From IMG/VR virus record IMGVR_UViG_3300030107_002022, positions 1 to 31,123 of that record: a DNA stretch of 31,123 nucleotides. One strand, 5' to 3'. The stretch comes from a virus. A model generated the notes under the pieces. The model worked only from the letters and a program-made list of their open reading frames with translations, was not told where the DNA came from and made no database searches. The position numbers and the translations under genes are program-made. Positions 14,137-23,377 of this stretch are shown here, piece after piece; position 1 is the stretch's first letter; each line of letters starts with the position of its first letter.

Positions 14137-16703
14137 GAGAACGCCACCTCTACTACCATACCATTAAGTTGCATATTAAGCGGTGCTATCTGTGAGATAG
14201 TCACTGCGGGATCTCTACTATATCCAAGAACACGAAACTCTTTTTTACCTGTAAATGCTTCACGCGGTGTTGATGGATCAAATGTAACATTTCGTATAAT
14301 CATATTTGTATTATTTACAGATATGCTAAGTGTTTCTTCCAAATCTAAAATTACATTTGTAATCTTTCTTGGCCTTCCTGTTATTGGACCTCCAGGTGCA
14401 TTTGCAAGATCAATAGCATTAGTTGTTAACTCAGGAATAAACTTATAACCTATCTCTGCTTTTACTGATGCCTTAACGGCACTCACATCTACATTGCCAC
14501 CTGATACAGTAAATGAACCTAGATACTCTGTATCATCAATAACATCTACAACCGCACCATTTGAAAAATGACTAGATACAGCAAATACACCAGCTGATCC
14601 ATTGAATTCATCTGAAAAATCCATGTTTAAATCTTTATCAAATTGTTCGAGAAAGAATTTATTTGTCCCTGATCCATCATCTCTAACAGTAACAGCAAAC
14701 AAACTTTCATCCACAGCACATACTGAATGATATCTACCTGTGGTTGTCCAACGCATCCAGCCAGCACGTTTCTCAGATCTTATACTATAAAAGGCAGCAA
14801 TCTCTCCATTATCCATCAAAAAGAAAGCATATGCACCAGGCCTATCCAAAGAGCCTTTCACATTTGTTAGTTGCAAAGGATTGGATATTAAATGAGATGA
14901 AAGTATTGATACCATATTTGTTGTATACGCACCTTCAGAATCATTAAAAATAAACTCTCTCACAGCAGTGCCAGTTGCTTGCACAAATAATGTTGCACCA
15001 TCAAGAGATGAAGGACGCACAAAACTACAGCCAAATGGCGTTTGTTCAGATACTTTTGCTATAGATGCTGTAATAGGTTGATCTTGAAAGGCTGGTAAAA
15101 AGAACTCGCCCTGATTACAAAACACTTGCAGATCACGATTGGATACAAGATGTCTGATAAAATTAGTCACACCCACTGCAACTTCAATATCAATTGCATC
15201 AGCTGTACCACCATCACCAACATCGAAGTTAAAATACTCATCACTGACGGATGACCAAATACCACTTGGTTGTGAAGGTGTGCCACCAAACCAAAGTCTA
15301 TTTTCATGAAATGTGACAGCAGCTGGAAAACCTCTAAGATCACTATACGATTGCTCAAACCATTCAGTTGTTGCTGCCGTACTTGAAATAGTTGGTGTGC
15401 CACCACCAGTTGCTGTAGAAGTAGCAGAACCACCAGCCGTATATTCAAAAGTATTTTTATCTATAACAGAACTAACAGTTCTACTGCCATTTATATTACT
15501 ATTACTTATACCACCAAGAGATCCAGCACCAGCAATAGTAATTGTAACACCAGATGCAAGGCCATGATTCAAATGTATTACACGAACTTTATCTGAGCCT
15601 TCAGTTGTGTTAAGAGAATCAAAATCTAATTTTCTTTCAATAGTGCCTTGAACATTGGCGGTTGCACTTGTTCCACTTGCAACAGCTGTAATATCAACCT
15701 GTGTATCATTAATCAAAAGACTTACACCAACATGTCCTGATACAAAATATGATGAACTTGCTGTAAGTGTAATTCCATTACCTGATGTTGCAGATGGTGT
15801 GATTGTGACACCACTGGCTTGAAAATTATAATATGGCTGTAATTTTTTATTGCCATCAGCATCTGTATCAAATGTAAATGTTCTTACTTCGAAGGCTGTT
15901 AAGCTTGTTCTTACCAACTCACGAATCATAAAATCATTATGAGCAATAAACATAAAGTCACCTGATTGTGCATAGGTAAACTCTTGTAAATTACTATCTG
16001 TAAATGGCAGAGACGCACTTGAGGTGTCTTGTGTTATAGTGGATACCAATGAATTAAAAGATCCGTCAGCATTTACACGAAACATCTCAATCTTGCCCGA
16101 ACTAAATGCAGCAACATATTTTTCATCGCTAGAAAATATAAAAGGCTCAAGACGTATCTTTTGGTCAACAATGGTAAAGTCTGTAACAGCAAGTCTTGTT
16201 GAATCTGTTGTAGTAACTTTACGATCACCTGTGCCAAAGCCATCTCTTGTAACTGTTACAACAGACGCTCCAGGATTTGTTGATGTCAATCCAGTTACAG
16301 CATTAAGAGCAGTAAATATGTTATCAGCCGTTACATCATTTGATGTATTTGCTCGAACAAAATGTTTATTGCCAACAGCTGTGCTTGGTGAAGCACTTCC
16401 AGCAGTTTCAAACTCAAGTGTTATTTTTGTGCCATCACTCAATATAAAGGTCAGTTGTGTACCAACAGCTATATTTGCATAATCAGAAACAGTTATTGTT
16501 GCACTTGGCTGTGAATAACTTTGTGAAAAGTTGTGAACTCTTTTAGAGCCAGGACGATTTATGACACCACCTTCTGCGCGAATAAACACATTCTTAACAG
16601 ATTGTCCTGATTGATTGTAGATTGCTGAATCCACCCTTGAGGTCAAAGATGGACTTATTTCACCAAAAACAAAGTTGTTAAGCGGTATACGAACTCTCGC
16701 CAT
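14133..16703 (-). CDS. Tail tubular protein B, gp12-like
   Basis: An 856-aa protein that forms the lower tail nozzle. The N-terminus NFVFGEISPSLTSRVDSAIYNQSGQSVKNVFIRAEGGVINRPGSK is characteristic of gp12-type proteins. Later FPAAVTFHENRLWFGGTPSQPSGIWSSVS and SNRDLQVFCNQGEFFL are also family hallmarks. Between them (about 300-430) lies extra beta-rich material with HGLASGVTITIAGAGSLGGI and NTFEYTAGG, which looks like inserted small beta domains and explains the extra length compared with T7 gp12 (794 aa). ATG overlaps the gp11-like stop. Confidence 0.9.
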   Translation of the reverse strand: MARVRIPLNNFVFGEISPSLTSRVDSAIYNQSGQSVKNVFIRAEGGVINRPGSKRVHNFSQSYSQPSATITVSDYANIAVGTQLTFILSDGTKITLEFETAGSASPSTAVGNKHFVRANTSNDVTADNIFTALNAVTGLTSTNPGASVVTVTRDGFGTGDRKVTTTDSTRLAVTDFTIVDQKIRLEPFIFSSDEKYVAAFSSGKIEMFRVNADGSFNSLVSTITQDTSSASLPFTDSNLQEFTYAQSGDFMFIAHNDFMIRELVRTSLTAFEVRTFTFDTDADGNKKLQPYYNFQASGVTITPSATSGNGITLTASSSYFVSGHVGVSLLINDTQVDITAVASGTSATANVQGTIERKLDFDSLNTTEGSDKVRVIHLNHGLASGVTITIAGAGSLGGISNSNINGSRTVSSVIDKNTFEYTAGGSATSTATGGGTPTISSTAATTEWFEQSYSDLRGFPAAVTFHENRLWFGGTPSQPSGIWSSVSDEYFNFDVGDGGTADAIDIEVAVGVTNFIRHLVSNRDLQVFCNQGEFFLPAFQDQPITASIAKVSEQTPFGCSFVRPSSLDGATLFVQATGTAVREFIFNDSEGAYTTNMVSILSSHLISNPLQLTNVKGSLDRPGAYAFFLMDNGEIAAFYSIRSEKRAGWMRWTTTGRYHSVCAVDESLFAVTVRDDGSGTNKFFLEQFDKDLNMDFSDEFNGSAGVFAVSSHFSNGAVVDVIDDTEYLGSFTVSGGNVDVSAVKASVKAEIGYKFIPELTTNAIDLANAPGGPITGRPRKITNVILDLEETLSISVNNTNMIIRNVTFDPSTPREAFTGKKEFRVLGYSRDPAVTISQIAPLNMQLNGMVVEVAFS

Positions 16704-17287
16704 TAACTTCGCCTTTCAGTAATAAACCTCGATGTCAGTAGCTTGCGTGTTGTTTGTTGCTGACTGTCTAGTGTTTTAGCCTGTTGCAATAACTGTGCGC
16801 CTTTAGCTTCGAGAACACTTGATAGTTGCTCATCCCTTGCTATGCCTAAAGCAAATGCAGCTGCTAAAGAAAACTGTAAAGCAACAGTAAAGTATGAAGG
16901 AAAGTCCTGCTCTAATGCCCTAAATGTATAATCAGCAACTAATGTATCACTTGATGCTGAATCGCTAAATACTTTATCGCCATACACATTATATTGAACA
17001 ACAGCATCATTGACTGTAATAGCATGTAACATAAGCAGATCAGCTGGCAGTTGATGTGCGCGATCATACCGCCCTGTAGGGACAGCAGTAAGTAAATTCA
17101 ATTCTGCTTGATTGGTAGCAAAACGCCAGCGGCTCGAACAAAGAGTTGTTCTTACCATATCTTCATATATTGCATTTGCGACAGTTGCTTCAGTCGTTTG
17201 AGCAGTAAAAGACGTTATAGGTTCTGCACCAATTAGAACCAATGCTCTTGATGCAATATCAATATCTGAATTAGCTACTGTTGGCAT
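16703..17287 (-). CDS. Tail tubular protein A, gp11-like
   Basis: A 194-aa protein, almost the length of T7 gp11 (196 aa). It has the family start DIDIASRALVLIGAEPITSF, then YEDMVRTTLCSSRWRFATNQAELN, QLPADLLMLHAITVND, and DYTFRALEQDFPSYFTVALQFSLAAAFA. It forms the ring between portal and nozzle. It lies after a hairpin that follows the capsid genes, so its level may be lower than that of the capsid. Confidence 0.9.
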   Translation of the reverse strand: MPTVANSDIDIASRALVLIGAEPITSFTAQTTEATVANAIYEDMVRTTLCSSRWRFATNQAELNLLTAVPTGRYDRAHQLPADLLMLHAITVNDAVVQYNVYGDKVFSDSASSDTLVADYTFRALEQDFPSYFTVALQFSLAAAFALGIARDEQLSSVLEAKGAQLLQQAKTLDSQQQTTRKLLTSRFITERRS

Positions 17288-17297
17288 ATGATGGTAT

Positions 17298-17326
17298 GGG
17301 AGAGGTGCTTCGGATTGACCTCTCCC
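17298..17326 (-). terminator. Hairpin between the capsid-adjacent gene and gp11 (possible attenuator)
   Basis: The 9-bp arms gggagaggt (17298-17306) and acctctccc (17318-17326) pair perfectly with an 11-nt loop. The T-run on the minus strand is poor, so partial termination or RNA processing is more likely than full stop. The position recalls the terminator after T7 gene 10. Confidence 0.55.
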
Positions 17327-17334
17327 AAACTCCT

Positions 17335-17640
17335 TTAGTCGCTATCAGCACTACTAATTGTTGTGCCATCGCCTAAATCTATTGCTGTAGCAGAAACTTC
17401 TTTTACTACTGTAATAGATGCATCTTTGTGAGTTGAATTTGAATCAACAAGTATCACAATATCCCCTGCATTCATCATGCCAAGAGCAGACTGACCATTC
17501 ATCTCACCACCTGTAGCATCGGCAGTTGAAAAATAGTTTGCTGCTCTTACAACAGACAAAGCATCATTGGATGCGTAATACCACATGTTGACACCACTTC
17601 CACCACCAATGCGTACTAAGTTACTCAAATCGAGAGCCAT
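17335..17640 (-). CDS. Capsid-adjacent small virion protein (possible head decoration)
   Basis: A 101-aa protein starting MALDLSNLVRIGGGSGVNMWYYASND and continuing with MMNAGDIVILVDSNSTHKDASITVVKEV, a compact beta-rich chain. It follows the capsid gene by 15 bp and precedes a hairpin. Similar proteins occur next to the capsid gene in marine podoviruses, where a decoration or head-fibre role has been suggested. The function here is inferred from place and size. Confidence 0.6.
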   Translation of the reverse strand: MALDLSNLVRIGGGSGVNMWYYASNDALSVVRAANYFSTADATGGEMNGQSALGMMNAGDIVILVDSNSTHKDASITVVKEVSATAIDLGDGTTISSADSD

Positions 17641-17655
17641 ATCTATTTCTCCCTA

Positions 17656-18468
17656 TTAGTTATTATCAAGGACTTCATAGATACCGTTGTCATCAATAAC
17701 AACAGCACCCATTGACATCATTGATGTTGCAAGGTGAGCAGCTTTTTCTGGCACATAATTGATCTCTGTTTGAACATCAGCATTGATGCCAAGGCCAACT
17801 GCGGTTGAATGGTATGCCATATTTTTACCAGCTGTGATAGCAGCAGTAGAAAAGATCTTAAATCCTAAGAACTCTTTCATTGTGATGCCACCAGCAAAAG
17901 GAAGATTTTGCTCACCAACAAAGTCACTAGAAGCAAACTCTGTGATGTTGAACAAATCTGCATATCCTTTTGGATGCATAGCAAGATAGCGTTGACCATC
18001 TTCTGGAATGTTTGCAGTACCAAAGGTTTCAAACAATGAAAGAAGGTCAGCTTTTTCAAGCGCCGAACCTGTGTCGTGAATCTGAGTTGCGTTTGCACCA
18101 GCATCCATTGCTGTATACAAAATATCGTCAGTCTTACGACCCAAGGCAGCAGCAGCAGATTGTGCTACAGCTTGACGCTCATCAATATTGGTTTTTAACT
18201 CATCCAGCTTGTCAATAAACTCTGGTGCAAAAAAGTCTTGCATCGTTGCTTCAACATTTGTGTGGGCAAGTTCCATTGGGGTTACGTTACCGTTACGAGA
18301 CTTAGTGTTTGCAGATCCAGCACCAATCTTCTGGAAGCGAACAACATTACCACGAACATTACCAGCGGTGCGAACAGTGTTGCGGAGTTTAGAACCCATA
18401 CGCTGATAAGCCATGTGAACTTCAGTCTCGAACTGCTTGATAAAGGCTTGATCTATTGTATTAGCCAT
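17656..18468 (-). CDS. Major capsid protein
   Basis: A 270-aa protein starting MANTIDQAFIKQFETEVHMAYQRMGSKL. It contains VRFQKIGAGSANTKSRNG, an ATMQDFFAPEFIDKLDELKTNIDERQ helix region, AALGRKTDDILYTAM, and the C-terminal PEKAAHLATSMMSMGAVVIDDNGIYEV. This matches the small gp10-type capsid proteins of podoviruses (HK97 fold). It has a strong ribosome site (GAGGAA) and is preceded by 103 bp without a gene. The scaffold and portal genes upstream support the call. Confidence 0.88.
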   Translation of the reverse strand: MANTIDQAFIKQFETEVHMAYQRMGSKLRNTVRTAGNVRGNVVRFQKIGAGSANTKSRNGNVTPMELAHTNVEATMQDFFAPEFIDKLDELKTNIDERQAVAQSAAAALGRKTDDILYTAMDAGANATQIHDTGSALEKADLLSLFETFGTANIPEDGQRYLAMHPKGYADLFNITEFASSDFVGEQNLPFAGGITMKEFLGFKIFSTAAITAGKNMAYHSTAVGLGINADVQTEINYVPEKAAHLATSMMSMGAVVIDDNGIYEVLDNN

Positions 18469-18571
18469 TATTCAGTTCCTCATTAAAGTTTCACTACACC
18501 AACGGTTGTCCGTTTTTGTCCTCATCCAGTTATCTCAATTTAGAGGCTGTCAGATAAAACAGGCCGTAATA
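18469..18571. promoter_or_regulatory. Gene-free leader before the capsid gene
   Basis: 103 bp without an ORF, in an otherwise overlapping late operon. On the minus strand it includes CTGTTTTATCTGACAG, a TTGAGA hexamer and the capsid ribosome site. A capsid promoter is possible, but I see no convincing -10/-35 pair. Confidence 0.3.
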
Positions 18572-19111
18572 CTAATTCCATGCCACATCTAGGCCACTAT
18601 TGCAACGTAGAAAACGCACACATTGGAATCCATTTACTATTGTAGGCTTTTTTGCAAATGTAAATCCAAGCCATGTAAGCCATTTTATTGTTCTATCATG
18701 GTCTATTGGAACTACATTTTCTAAAATATCATAATCAAGCAATAAGGCATCCATAATAAATTTTGTTGTTTTACAAAACTTTATAGGTTTTTCTTCACAT
18801 ATATGGCTTCCTAGAAGCCAAATACATCCACAAAGAAGATCTTCCCTGCTTGTCATATCAGATGTGCCAAACATAGCACATGGTTCCCCATCTATAATTA
18901 TAGTCCATGTTTTGCCATGTTTGTCACGTAACGGCTCATGCAATGCCTTCCAAACAGAGACACCAGCTATAAGGCACTCTCTAGCATCAGATGGCCGTAA
19001 ACGGTGTTGCAGATAGCCAGCATGTTCTACTGTAGCATCAACTATCTGCACACCTTTTATTGGGCAATCACTTATAAAGTTGTGCGAAACCTTCAGACAC
19101 TTCTCTGACAA
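18572..19111 (-). CDS. GNAT-like protein related to T7 gp13 (internal virion A)
   Basis: Up to 179 aa. From residue 21 (VQIVDATVEHAGYL) it follows the gp13/GNAT pattern: LRPSDARECLIAGVS, TWTIIIDGEPCAMFGTSD, CGCIWLLGS, then ILENVVPIDHDRTIKWLTWLGFTFAKKP, where WLTWLGF is the typical GNAT C-terminal motif. T7 gp13 has the same sequence of elements and is needed for virion assembly. The ATG at 19111 overlaps the scaffold gene by 44 bp. A GTG at about 19051 would start at the domain edge and remove the overlap, so the start is uncertain. Confidence 0.72.
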   Translation of the reverse strand: MSEKCLKVSHNFISDCPIKGVQIVDATVEHAGYLQHRLRPSDARECLIAGVSVWKALHEPLRDKHGKTWTIIIDGEPCAMFGTSDMTSREDLLCGCIWLLGSHICEEKPIKFCKTTKFIMDALLLDYDILENVVPIDHDRTIKWLTWLGFTFAKKPTIVNGFQCVRFLRCNSGLDVAWN

Positions 19112-19769
19112 AGCCTTGATCTCTCTTTACAGGATTCCAATAACGAGGATCTTGCATCTTTGTACGAAGCTCATCCTCTGTTTGTTGTGGTGATGGGATA
19201 GCTGTTGGAGATACAGATGAATCTTTTACGTTTTGCATAAGAAACTCCATCATCTCTATCCCTCTTGCTGACTGTCCAATCCCCAAAATAACATCTTCAT
19301 ATTCTGCTGGAAAAAACTTTTGGCTCCAAAGACTTACAGCTTCAATTCTAGCTTCAGCGTTATCACCAAGAGCTTGTTGTTCAGCATCAAGATCAGGCTG
19401 CATCATTTCTAATGCTTCATTAAATTGCTTGATGCCATCCTCAAACTCTTCCTGACTATAGCCATTTTCATATGCATGTTCTGCCCACCATTGAAATAAA
19501 GCATTATCAGTTGCCAGTTCTTCATCAACAATTTCTGGAATTGCATAATCACCAGCTGTGGCTGGTCTACTTGAGTATGCTTCTTTCTCCATTTCTGATA
19601 TTAATTCAGATCGAAGATCTTCTTCGCGCTTCCCTTTCCAAGATTCAAGCTCACCGTATGATTTTGCCATAGCTTCTGGTGATTCAAACTTCTCAGGCAA
19701 CCACTCAGGTCGTGAGGATACAGGTGCTTCTGTAGCTACCGCTACCTCCACATTGTCTGCTTCATCCAT
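19068..19769 (-). CDS. Capsid assembly scaffolding protein, gp9-like
   Basis: A 233-aa acidic protein. The hallmark RPEWLPEKFESPEAMAKSYGELE is near residues 20-42. It is followed by long charged helices (EELATDNALFQWWAEHAYENGYSQEEFEDGI) and a C-terminus with YWNPVKRDQGFVREVSEGF, which is probably the capsid-binding helix. It directs shell assembly and leaves before DNA packaging (family knowledge). It is encoded between the Bbp19-like and capsid genes, as expected. Confidence 0.86.
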   Translation of the reverse strand: MDEADNVEVAVATEAPVSSRPEWLPEKFESPEAMAKSYGELESWKGKREEDLRSELISEMEKEAYSSRPATAGDYAIPEIVDEELATDNALFQWWAEHAYENGYSQEEFEDGIKQFNEALEMMQPDLDAEQQALGDNAEARIEAVSLWSQKFFPAEYEDVILGIGQSARGIEMMEFLMQNVKDSSVSPTAIPSPQQTEDELRTKMQDPRYWNPVKRDQGFVREVSEGFAQLYK

Positions 19770-20025
19770 TTTTATCTACCTTTTCTGCATGTTTAATACG
19801 TCTTTCAATAAGACCTACGATATACCGCTGCCCTTCTAAATGACGCAATTCAGCATCACTTGCAGCTGGCCCAGTTACTGCTTCTATTGTAATAGAACGC
19901 AGATACTTAATTACCTCTTGTCCAGTTGGCGTTCTAAAACAAGTGCGCACATTAAGAGATATATTATTATCATCAGATATTTTGCGTGGAAAATTATCTA
20001 TACCAATTCTATTATTGTTGGACAT
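19762..20025 (-). CDS. Bbp19-like head-region protein
   Basis: An 87-aa protein resembling Bordetella phage Bbp19: CFRTPTGQEVIKYLRSIT near the middle and a C-terminal ELRHLEGQRYIVGLIERRI (xxEGxRxxVxxI). Such genes sit between portal and scaffold genes in many podoviruses, as here. Exact function is not known to me. It overlaps the portal gene by 14 bp and the scaffold gene by 8 bp, so these genes are co-translated. Confidence 0.74.
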   Translation of the reverse strand: MSNNNRIGIDNFPRKISDDNNISLNVRTCFRTPTGQEVIKYLRSITIEAVTGPAASDAELRHLEGQRYIVGLIERRIKHAEKVDKNG

Positions 20026-21556
20026 TCTCAGTAGCCATCATTTGTTGCTGTTGTTGCTGTGCCGCCATTTGTTGTGCGGCTTGAATCAGCTGCTCCCTGT
20101 CCACCTTGTCTCTTACAAGTGTATCAGGAACACCAAACTTCTTAGCTAAATGAACAGCTACATCTTCAGAGCTTACTAGAAGATTAAGTATTTCAGGGCC
20201 AAACGTGCCACCAACAAGTTGCAAGTATCTTGAGATTGAAGATATATCTTGATTGGCTTGTGCTTGCGCCAATGGAGATGTAGATCGAACTTTAATCTCT
20301 CTACCATTTATAGTGGGCAACTCAATACGTCCCTGCTTTTTAAGGATATATACAACGCGTTGGAGTATAGGCTGCACCATCTCTGCTTGCAGACGACCAA
20401 ACGCAGAGCCAATCCTTCTCGAAAGATCTGCCATACGCTCTGCAACTTCTGTAGCTGATGCTGGTGTTTTGTTAGGATCACCAAGCATATCATTATACAA
20501 AGCACGTTTGATATTATTACGCATATCACCAAGCACAAGATTGGCTACATCAAAGTTCCCAGCATTGCGTATGGGTTGTAACCCTTGCGAACCCATAGCT
20601 TTTGGAATGATTGTGCCAGGAACAAGATTGATTGTGTCTGTATTGATAATGCCATCATCATCCATCTGATAGATGCCTGAAATAGCCATCTGTGCATTTT
20701 CAAGAACTAACTCGATTGTAAGGTTGGTAGTTTTAATTGCACTGAGTGCATTTATCAAAGGGCCGCGTCCATAAATTTCACCACTGGCTTTAGACCAGCG
20801 AAAACATACAAATGGATTTGACCCTGTGCCAGAGAACTGATCTTGGAATATAAGTTCTTTATCAGGTATATTAATTACAAAAAAATCAAATAGATCTTGG
20901 TTTGGCTTCGAATAATTACGGCAAACTATCTCCACGACATCAACTTTAGCATCTGGATTCGTTTCTACAGATTTCGCTGTTTTTTCTCCAAGCTCCGCTT
21001 TTTGATACGCGATAGGTATCTCTTCATATTTGAGCGAACGCTGTCTATATACATGGTCAATTTTATCATCCGGACCTGTATCGAGGTAAACAGTCGGAAG
21101 CGGAATAGCATTAAAGCGTATTGGATTAACTGCGTCACCTTCTTCAACAAGAAGGATTCCTGTGCCAACAGCCAAGTCCATAAACGATTCGTGGACTTCT
21201 TGCCCGAAGTTCGAGTTTTGGATGATTTCAAAGACATAATCTGTTACCTGATCTAAACTGTTATTAATGTCATCTTGATTTTGGTCTGGCACTTCACTGC
21301 CAGCTAATAGGTCTGCCCATCGTGCGAAATTAGGAACAAGGCCAGATTGCAAACGTGATGCAAACTCTTGCACACCAACAACAGCAGTTTCATCAAAGAT
21401 TTTATCATCTCTGCGCTGCCCTGGAGATTCATAATAGAAACTCTGACGCATTGGCATTGCATATTCATAACATTCTTCAAACAAAGATTCAAAAAGCACT
21501 CTGTTAGTTTTTGCTTTCTGAAACTTTTCTAACATTCTAAGTGCTGATTTTTCCAT
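20012..21556 (-). CDS. Portal (head-to-tail connector), gp8-like
   Basis: A 514-aa protein of the podovirus head-to-tail connecting family (T7 gp8 type, 536 aa). Typical segments are CYEYAMPMRQSFYYESPGQRRDD, IFDETAVVGVQEFASRLQSGLVP near residues 53-76, VCFRWSKASGEIYGRGPL, and LGDPNKTPASATEVAERM. The C-terminus is glutamine-rich (QQMAAQQQQQQMMATEN). It forms the dodecameric ring at the packaging vertex. TAATG links it to the upstream gene. Confidence 0.93.
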   Translation of the reverse strand: MEKSALRMLEKFQKAKTNRVLFESLFEECYEYAMPMRQSFYYESPGQRRDDKIFDETAVVGVQEFASRLQSGLVPNFARWADLLAGSEVPDQNQDDINNSLDQVTDYVFEIIQNSNFGQEVHESFMDLAVGTGILLVEEGDAVNPIRFNAIPLPTVYLDTGPDDKIDHVYRQRSLKYEEIPIAYQKAELGEKTAKSVETNPDAKVDVVEIVCRNYSKPNQDLFDFFVINIPDKELIFQDQFSGTGSNPFVCFRWSKASGEIYGRGPLINALSAIKTTNLTIELVLENAQMAISGIYQMDDDGIINTDTINLVPGTIIPKAMGSQGLQPIRNAGNFDVANLVLGDMRNNIKRALYNDMLGDPNKTPASATEVAERMADLSRRIGSAFGRLQAEMVQPILQRVVYILKKQGRIELPTINGREIKVRSTSPLAQAQANQDISSISRYLQLVGGTFGPEILNLLVSSEDVAVHLAKKFGVPDTLVRDKVDREQLIQAAQQMAAQQQQQQMMATENVQQ

Positions 21557-21828
21557 TAGACTGACTCATCAAAGTAGCCAATACCACCACCTTGTCCTGT
21601 TATAAGTGAACGCTTACCAGCACCACCTCGCCTTTGTCTACGAATTTGATCCTGCAATCTTTTCTGGCGTTCTTGCTTTTGCTTTTCTTCTTGCTCTGCA
21701 ATCATTTCCTTTTTCAAACGGCGAGCTTCTTTTGCTTCTTCTGATTCAGGTGGTGCTTGTGGCTTTTCAATACCAAGCAATCCACGTGTAAATTTTACAA
21801 CCGGCTTTAACACAGATGACGTACACAT
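21556..21828 (-). CDS. Small charged protein between TerL and portal
   Basis: A 90-aa protein starting MCTSSVLKPVVKFTRGLLGI at 21828, chosen because AAGGAG lies just before it and it begins 10 nt after the TerL stop. The middle is a charged helix (EEAKEARRLKKEMIAEQEEKQKQERQKRLQDQ). The C-terminus is GGAGKRSLITGQGGGIGYF. The RSLI element also occurs at the end of the 60-aa protein at 24488. Similar small proteins lie beside portal genes in marine phages. Function unknown. Confidence 0.65.
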   Translation of the reverse strand: MCTSSVLKPVVKFTRGLLGIEKPQAPPESEEAKEARRLKKEMIAEQEEKQKQERQKRLQDQIRRQRRGGAGKRSLITGQGGGIGYFDESV

Positions 21829-21838
21829 ATTATACTCC

Positions 21839-23377
21839 TTACATTCTTGCCCAAAGGCTTTGACGCTTTTGTTTTGGCTTTCTGGTAAATACGTCAAACT
21901 CCATCTTTGCTTGAAAAGGTTTAGAAATATTTGGTATGTTTGACAAGATATTTCTACCTTCACCAGCACCCATCATAAGATACTGCAATGCATCATGTAT
22001 ATGTGAGAAGTGATTTTTCTCTGGCCTATCATCAAACCTTTCACCAGATACTTGCATACGCTTGTACTGATATCCACCCTCGAAACCTTTGATAAGTGTA
22101 CGACATCGAGGGTCAAGCAAAAAACCTGATTGTCCTTCAACCATTCTATTGAGTGTTGCATTTACAGCTTCAAGACGTAATGACACATCATTTGATTGTG
22201 CTGGCCTTGCTTTCAAACCACAGCCTCGAAGAATCTGAAAAGGTGTAGATTCATCAGTCTGTGCGCGGAAGTCACCAGCCGGATCTCCAATTATATTTAC
22301 TTCACAATCAGAATAGCGTGATGCTATTTCAATACGAAGCACCTCACTAAATTTTACTATACCCATATCAAATGCAACAACTTCTTGCAGTATAAGCCAT
22401 CGACCTCGAACCTTTTGTCCAAACACAGCAGCTGGTGTAAGTCCAAAGTCAACACCGATATAAACAGGCACACCAGAAGCAACTGGTATTTCTTCTTTAG
22501 CTATATGCACATCAGGTGCAAACATTGGATATACAGGTTTGCCATCTTGTATAGTACCAAGACGATTCATTACATACACATCTATCCAGCTTTTAGTTTT
22601 GCCCTGTACAATATTTGTATAATAATCAGATCTCATGTTTGCTTTGTTTTCTGCATTATCATTTGAGTGATATGCAGTAACATTTCCATCCTGATCTTTA
22701 TCCTCATACATTGCTGGCGGTTGTGTAAAGAATAACCAGTTGTCTGGCTTGACTAACATCTTTGCTTCTTCTTTTGGAATATGATCTGGTATTGGCGCTT
22801 CACCTGACATGATGGGCCACCAATGATCTTCTTCTGGTGCATTAGTATCTGCAATCACGCCTGTCCATGTACAGCCACCATCTTTCATAGAAGGATAACG
22901 ACCTACACGCATAGTACACGCATCGATAATAGACTTGGGTATCTCCCTAGCCTCGTTGATCCAGATGCCAGTTAACTCTAAGGAAAGTAGTTTCTTTACA
23001 TCTTCTGGACGATCAAGAGCTAAGAAGATTACTTCAAGTTCCAAATCACCCTGCTTGATCCAGTGTGTGTAGGGAACTGACCATAAGAACTTTCCCCATT
23101 CAGCTTCAGGAAACCAATCAAGCCATGTCTTGATAGTTGTTGTTCTAAGCTGTGGATTAGTATTACGGATGATAGCCCAGCGGCTACGCCGCTTGCCATC
23201 CTGTCCTTTTTCTTGTTGCAACGCTCTGCGAAATATCTCAACGCAACAACCAACAGATTTGCCAGAGCCTACTGGCCCTCGAAGACCACGAAAAAAACTA
23301 TCATTTTTCATAAATGATTTAAGGACATCACCATCTGGCTTGTACTTAAATTTGGTCAACCTTTTGATCCTTACCAA
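21839..23377 (-). CDS. terL: Terminase large subunit (TerL)
   Basis: A 512-aa packaging motor. The ATPase part has Walker A GPVGSGKS (34-41) and Walker B LTGIWINEAREI. The nuclease part has VYIGVDFGLTPAAVFG, VNIIGDPAGDF and HIHDALQYLM, with the expected acidic residues. There is no ATG. The first usable codon is TTG 23377, but a second TTG at 23359 (MTKFKYKPDG) has a better AAGGA site 8 nt before it and is the more likely start (506 aa). TerS is encoded 3.2 kb away, with a run of small genes between. Confidence 0.95.
   Translation of the reverse strand: MVRIKRLTKFKYKPDGDVLKSFMKNDSFFRGLRGPVGSGKSVGCCVEIFRRALQQEKGQDGKRRSRWAIIRNTNPQLRTTTIKTWLDWFPEAEWGKFLWSVPYTHWIKQGDLELEVIFLALDRPEDVKKLLSLELTGIWINEAREIPKSIIDACTMRVGRYPSMKDGGCTWTGVIADTNAPEEDHWWPIMSGEAPIPDHIPKEEAKMLVKPDNWLFFTQPPAMYEDKDQDGNVTAYHSNDNAENKANMRSDYYTNIVQGKTKSWIDVYVMNRLGTIQDGKPVYPMFAPDVHIAKEEIPVASGVPVYIGVDFGLTPAAVFGQKVRGRWLILQEVVAFDMGIVKFSEVLRIEIASRYSDCEVNIIGDPAGDFRAQTDESTPFQILRGCGLKARPAQSNDVSLRLEAVNATLNRMVEGQSGFLLDPRCRTLIKGFEGGYQYKRMQVSGERFDDRPEKNHFSHIHDALQYLMMGAGEGRNILSNIPNISKPFQAKMEFDVFTRKPKQKRQSLWARM

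Noticed and set aside
20253-20669. 138-aa plus-strand frame in the portal gene
   Set aside because: Antisense to the well-supported portal; composition is typical of a shadow frame.
20897-21256. 119-aa plus-strand frame in the portal gene
   Set aside because: Antisense shadow with no recognisable motif.
21829-21969. N-terminal 47 codons of the longest frame before the 90-aa gene
   Set aside because: They lie inside the end of TerL; the ATG at 21828 has a good ribosome site.
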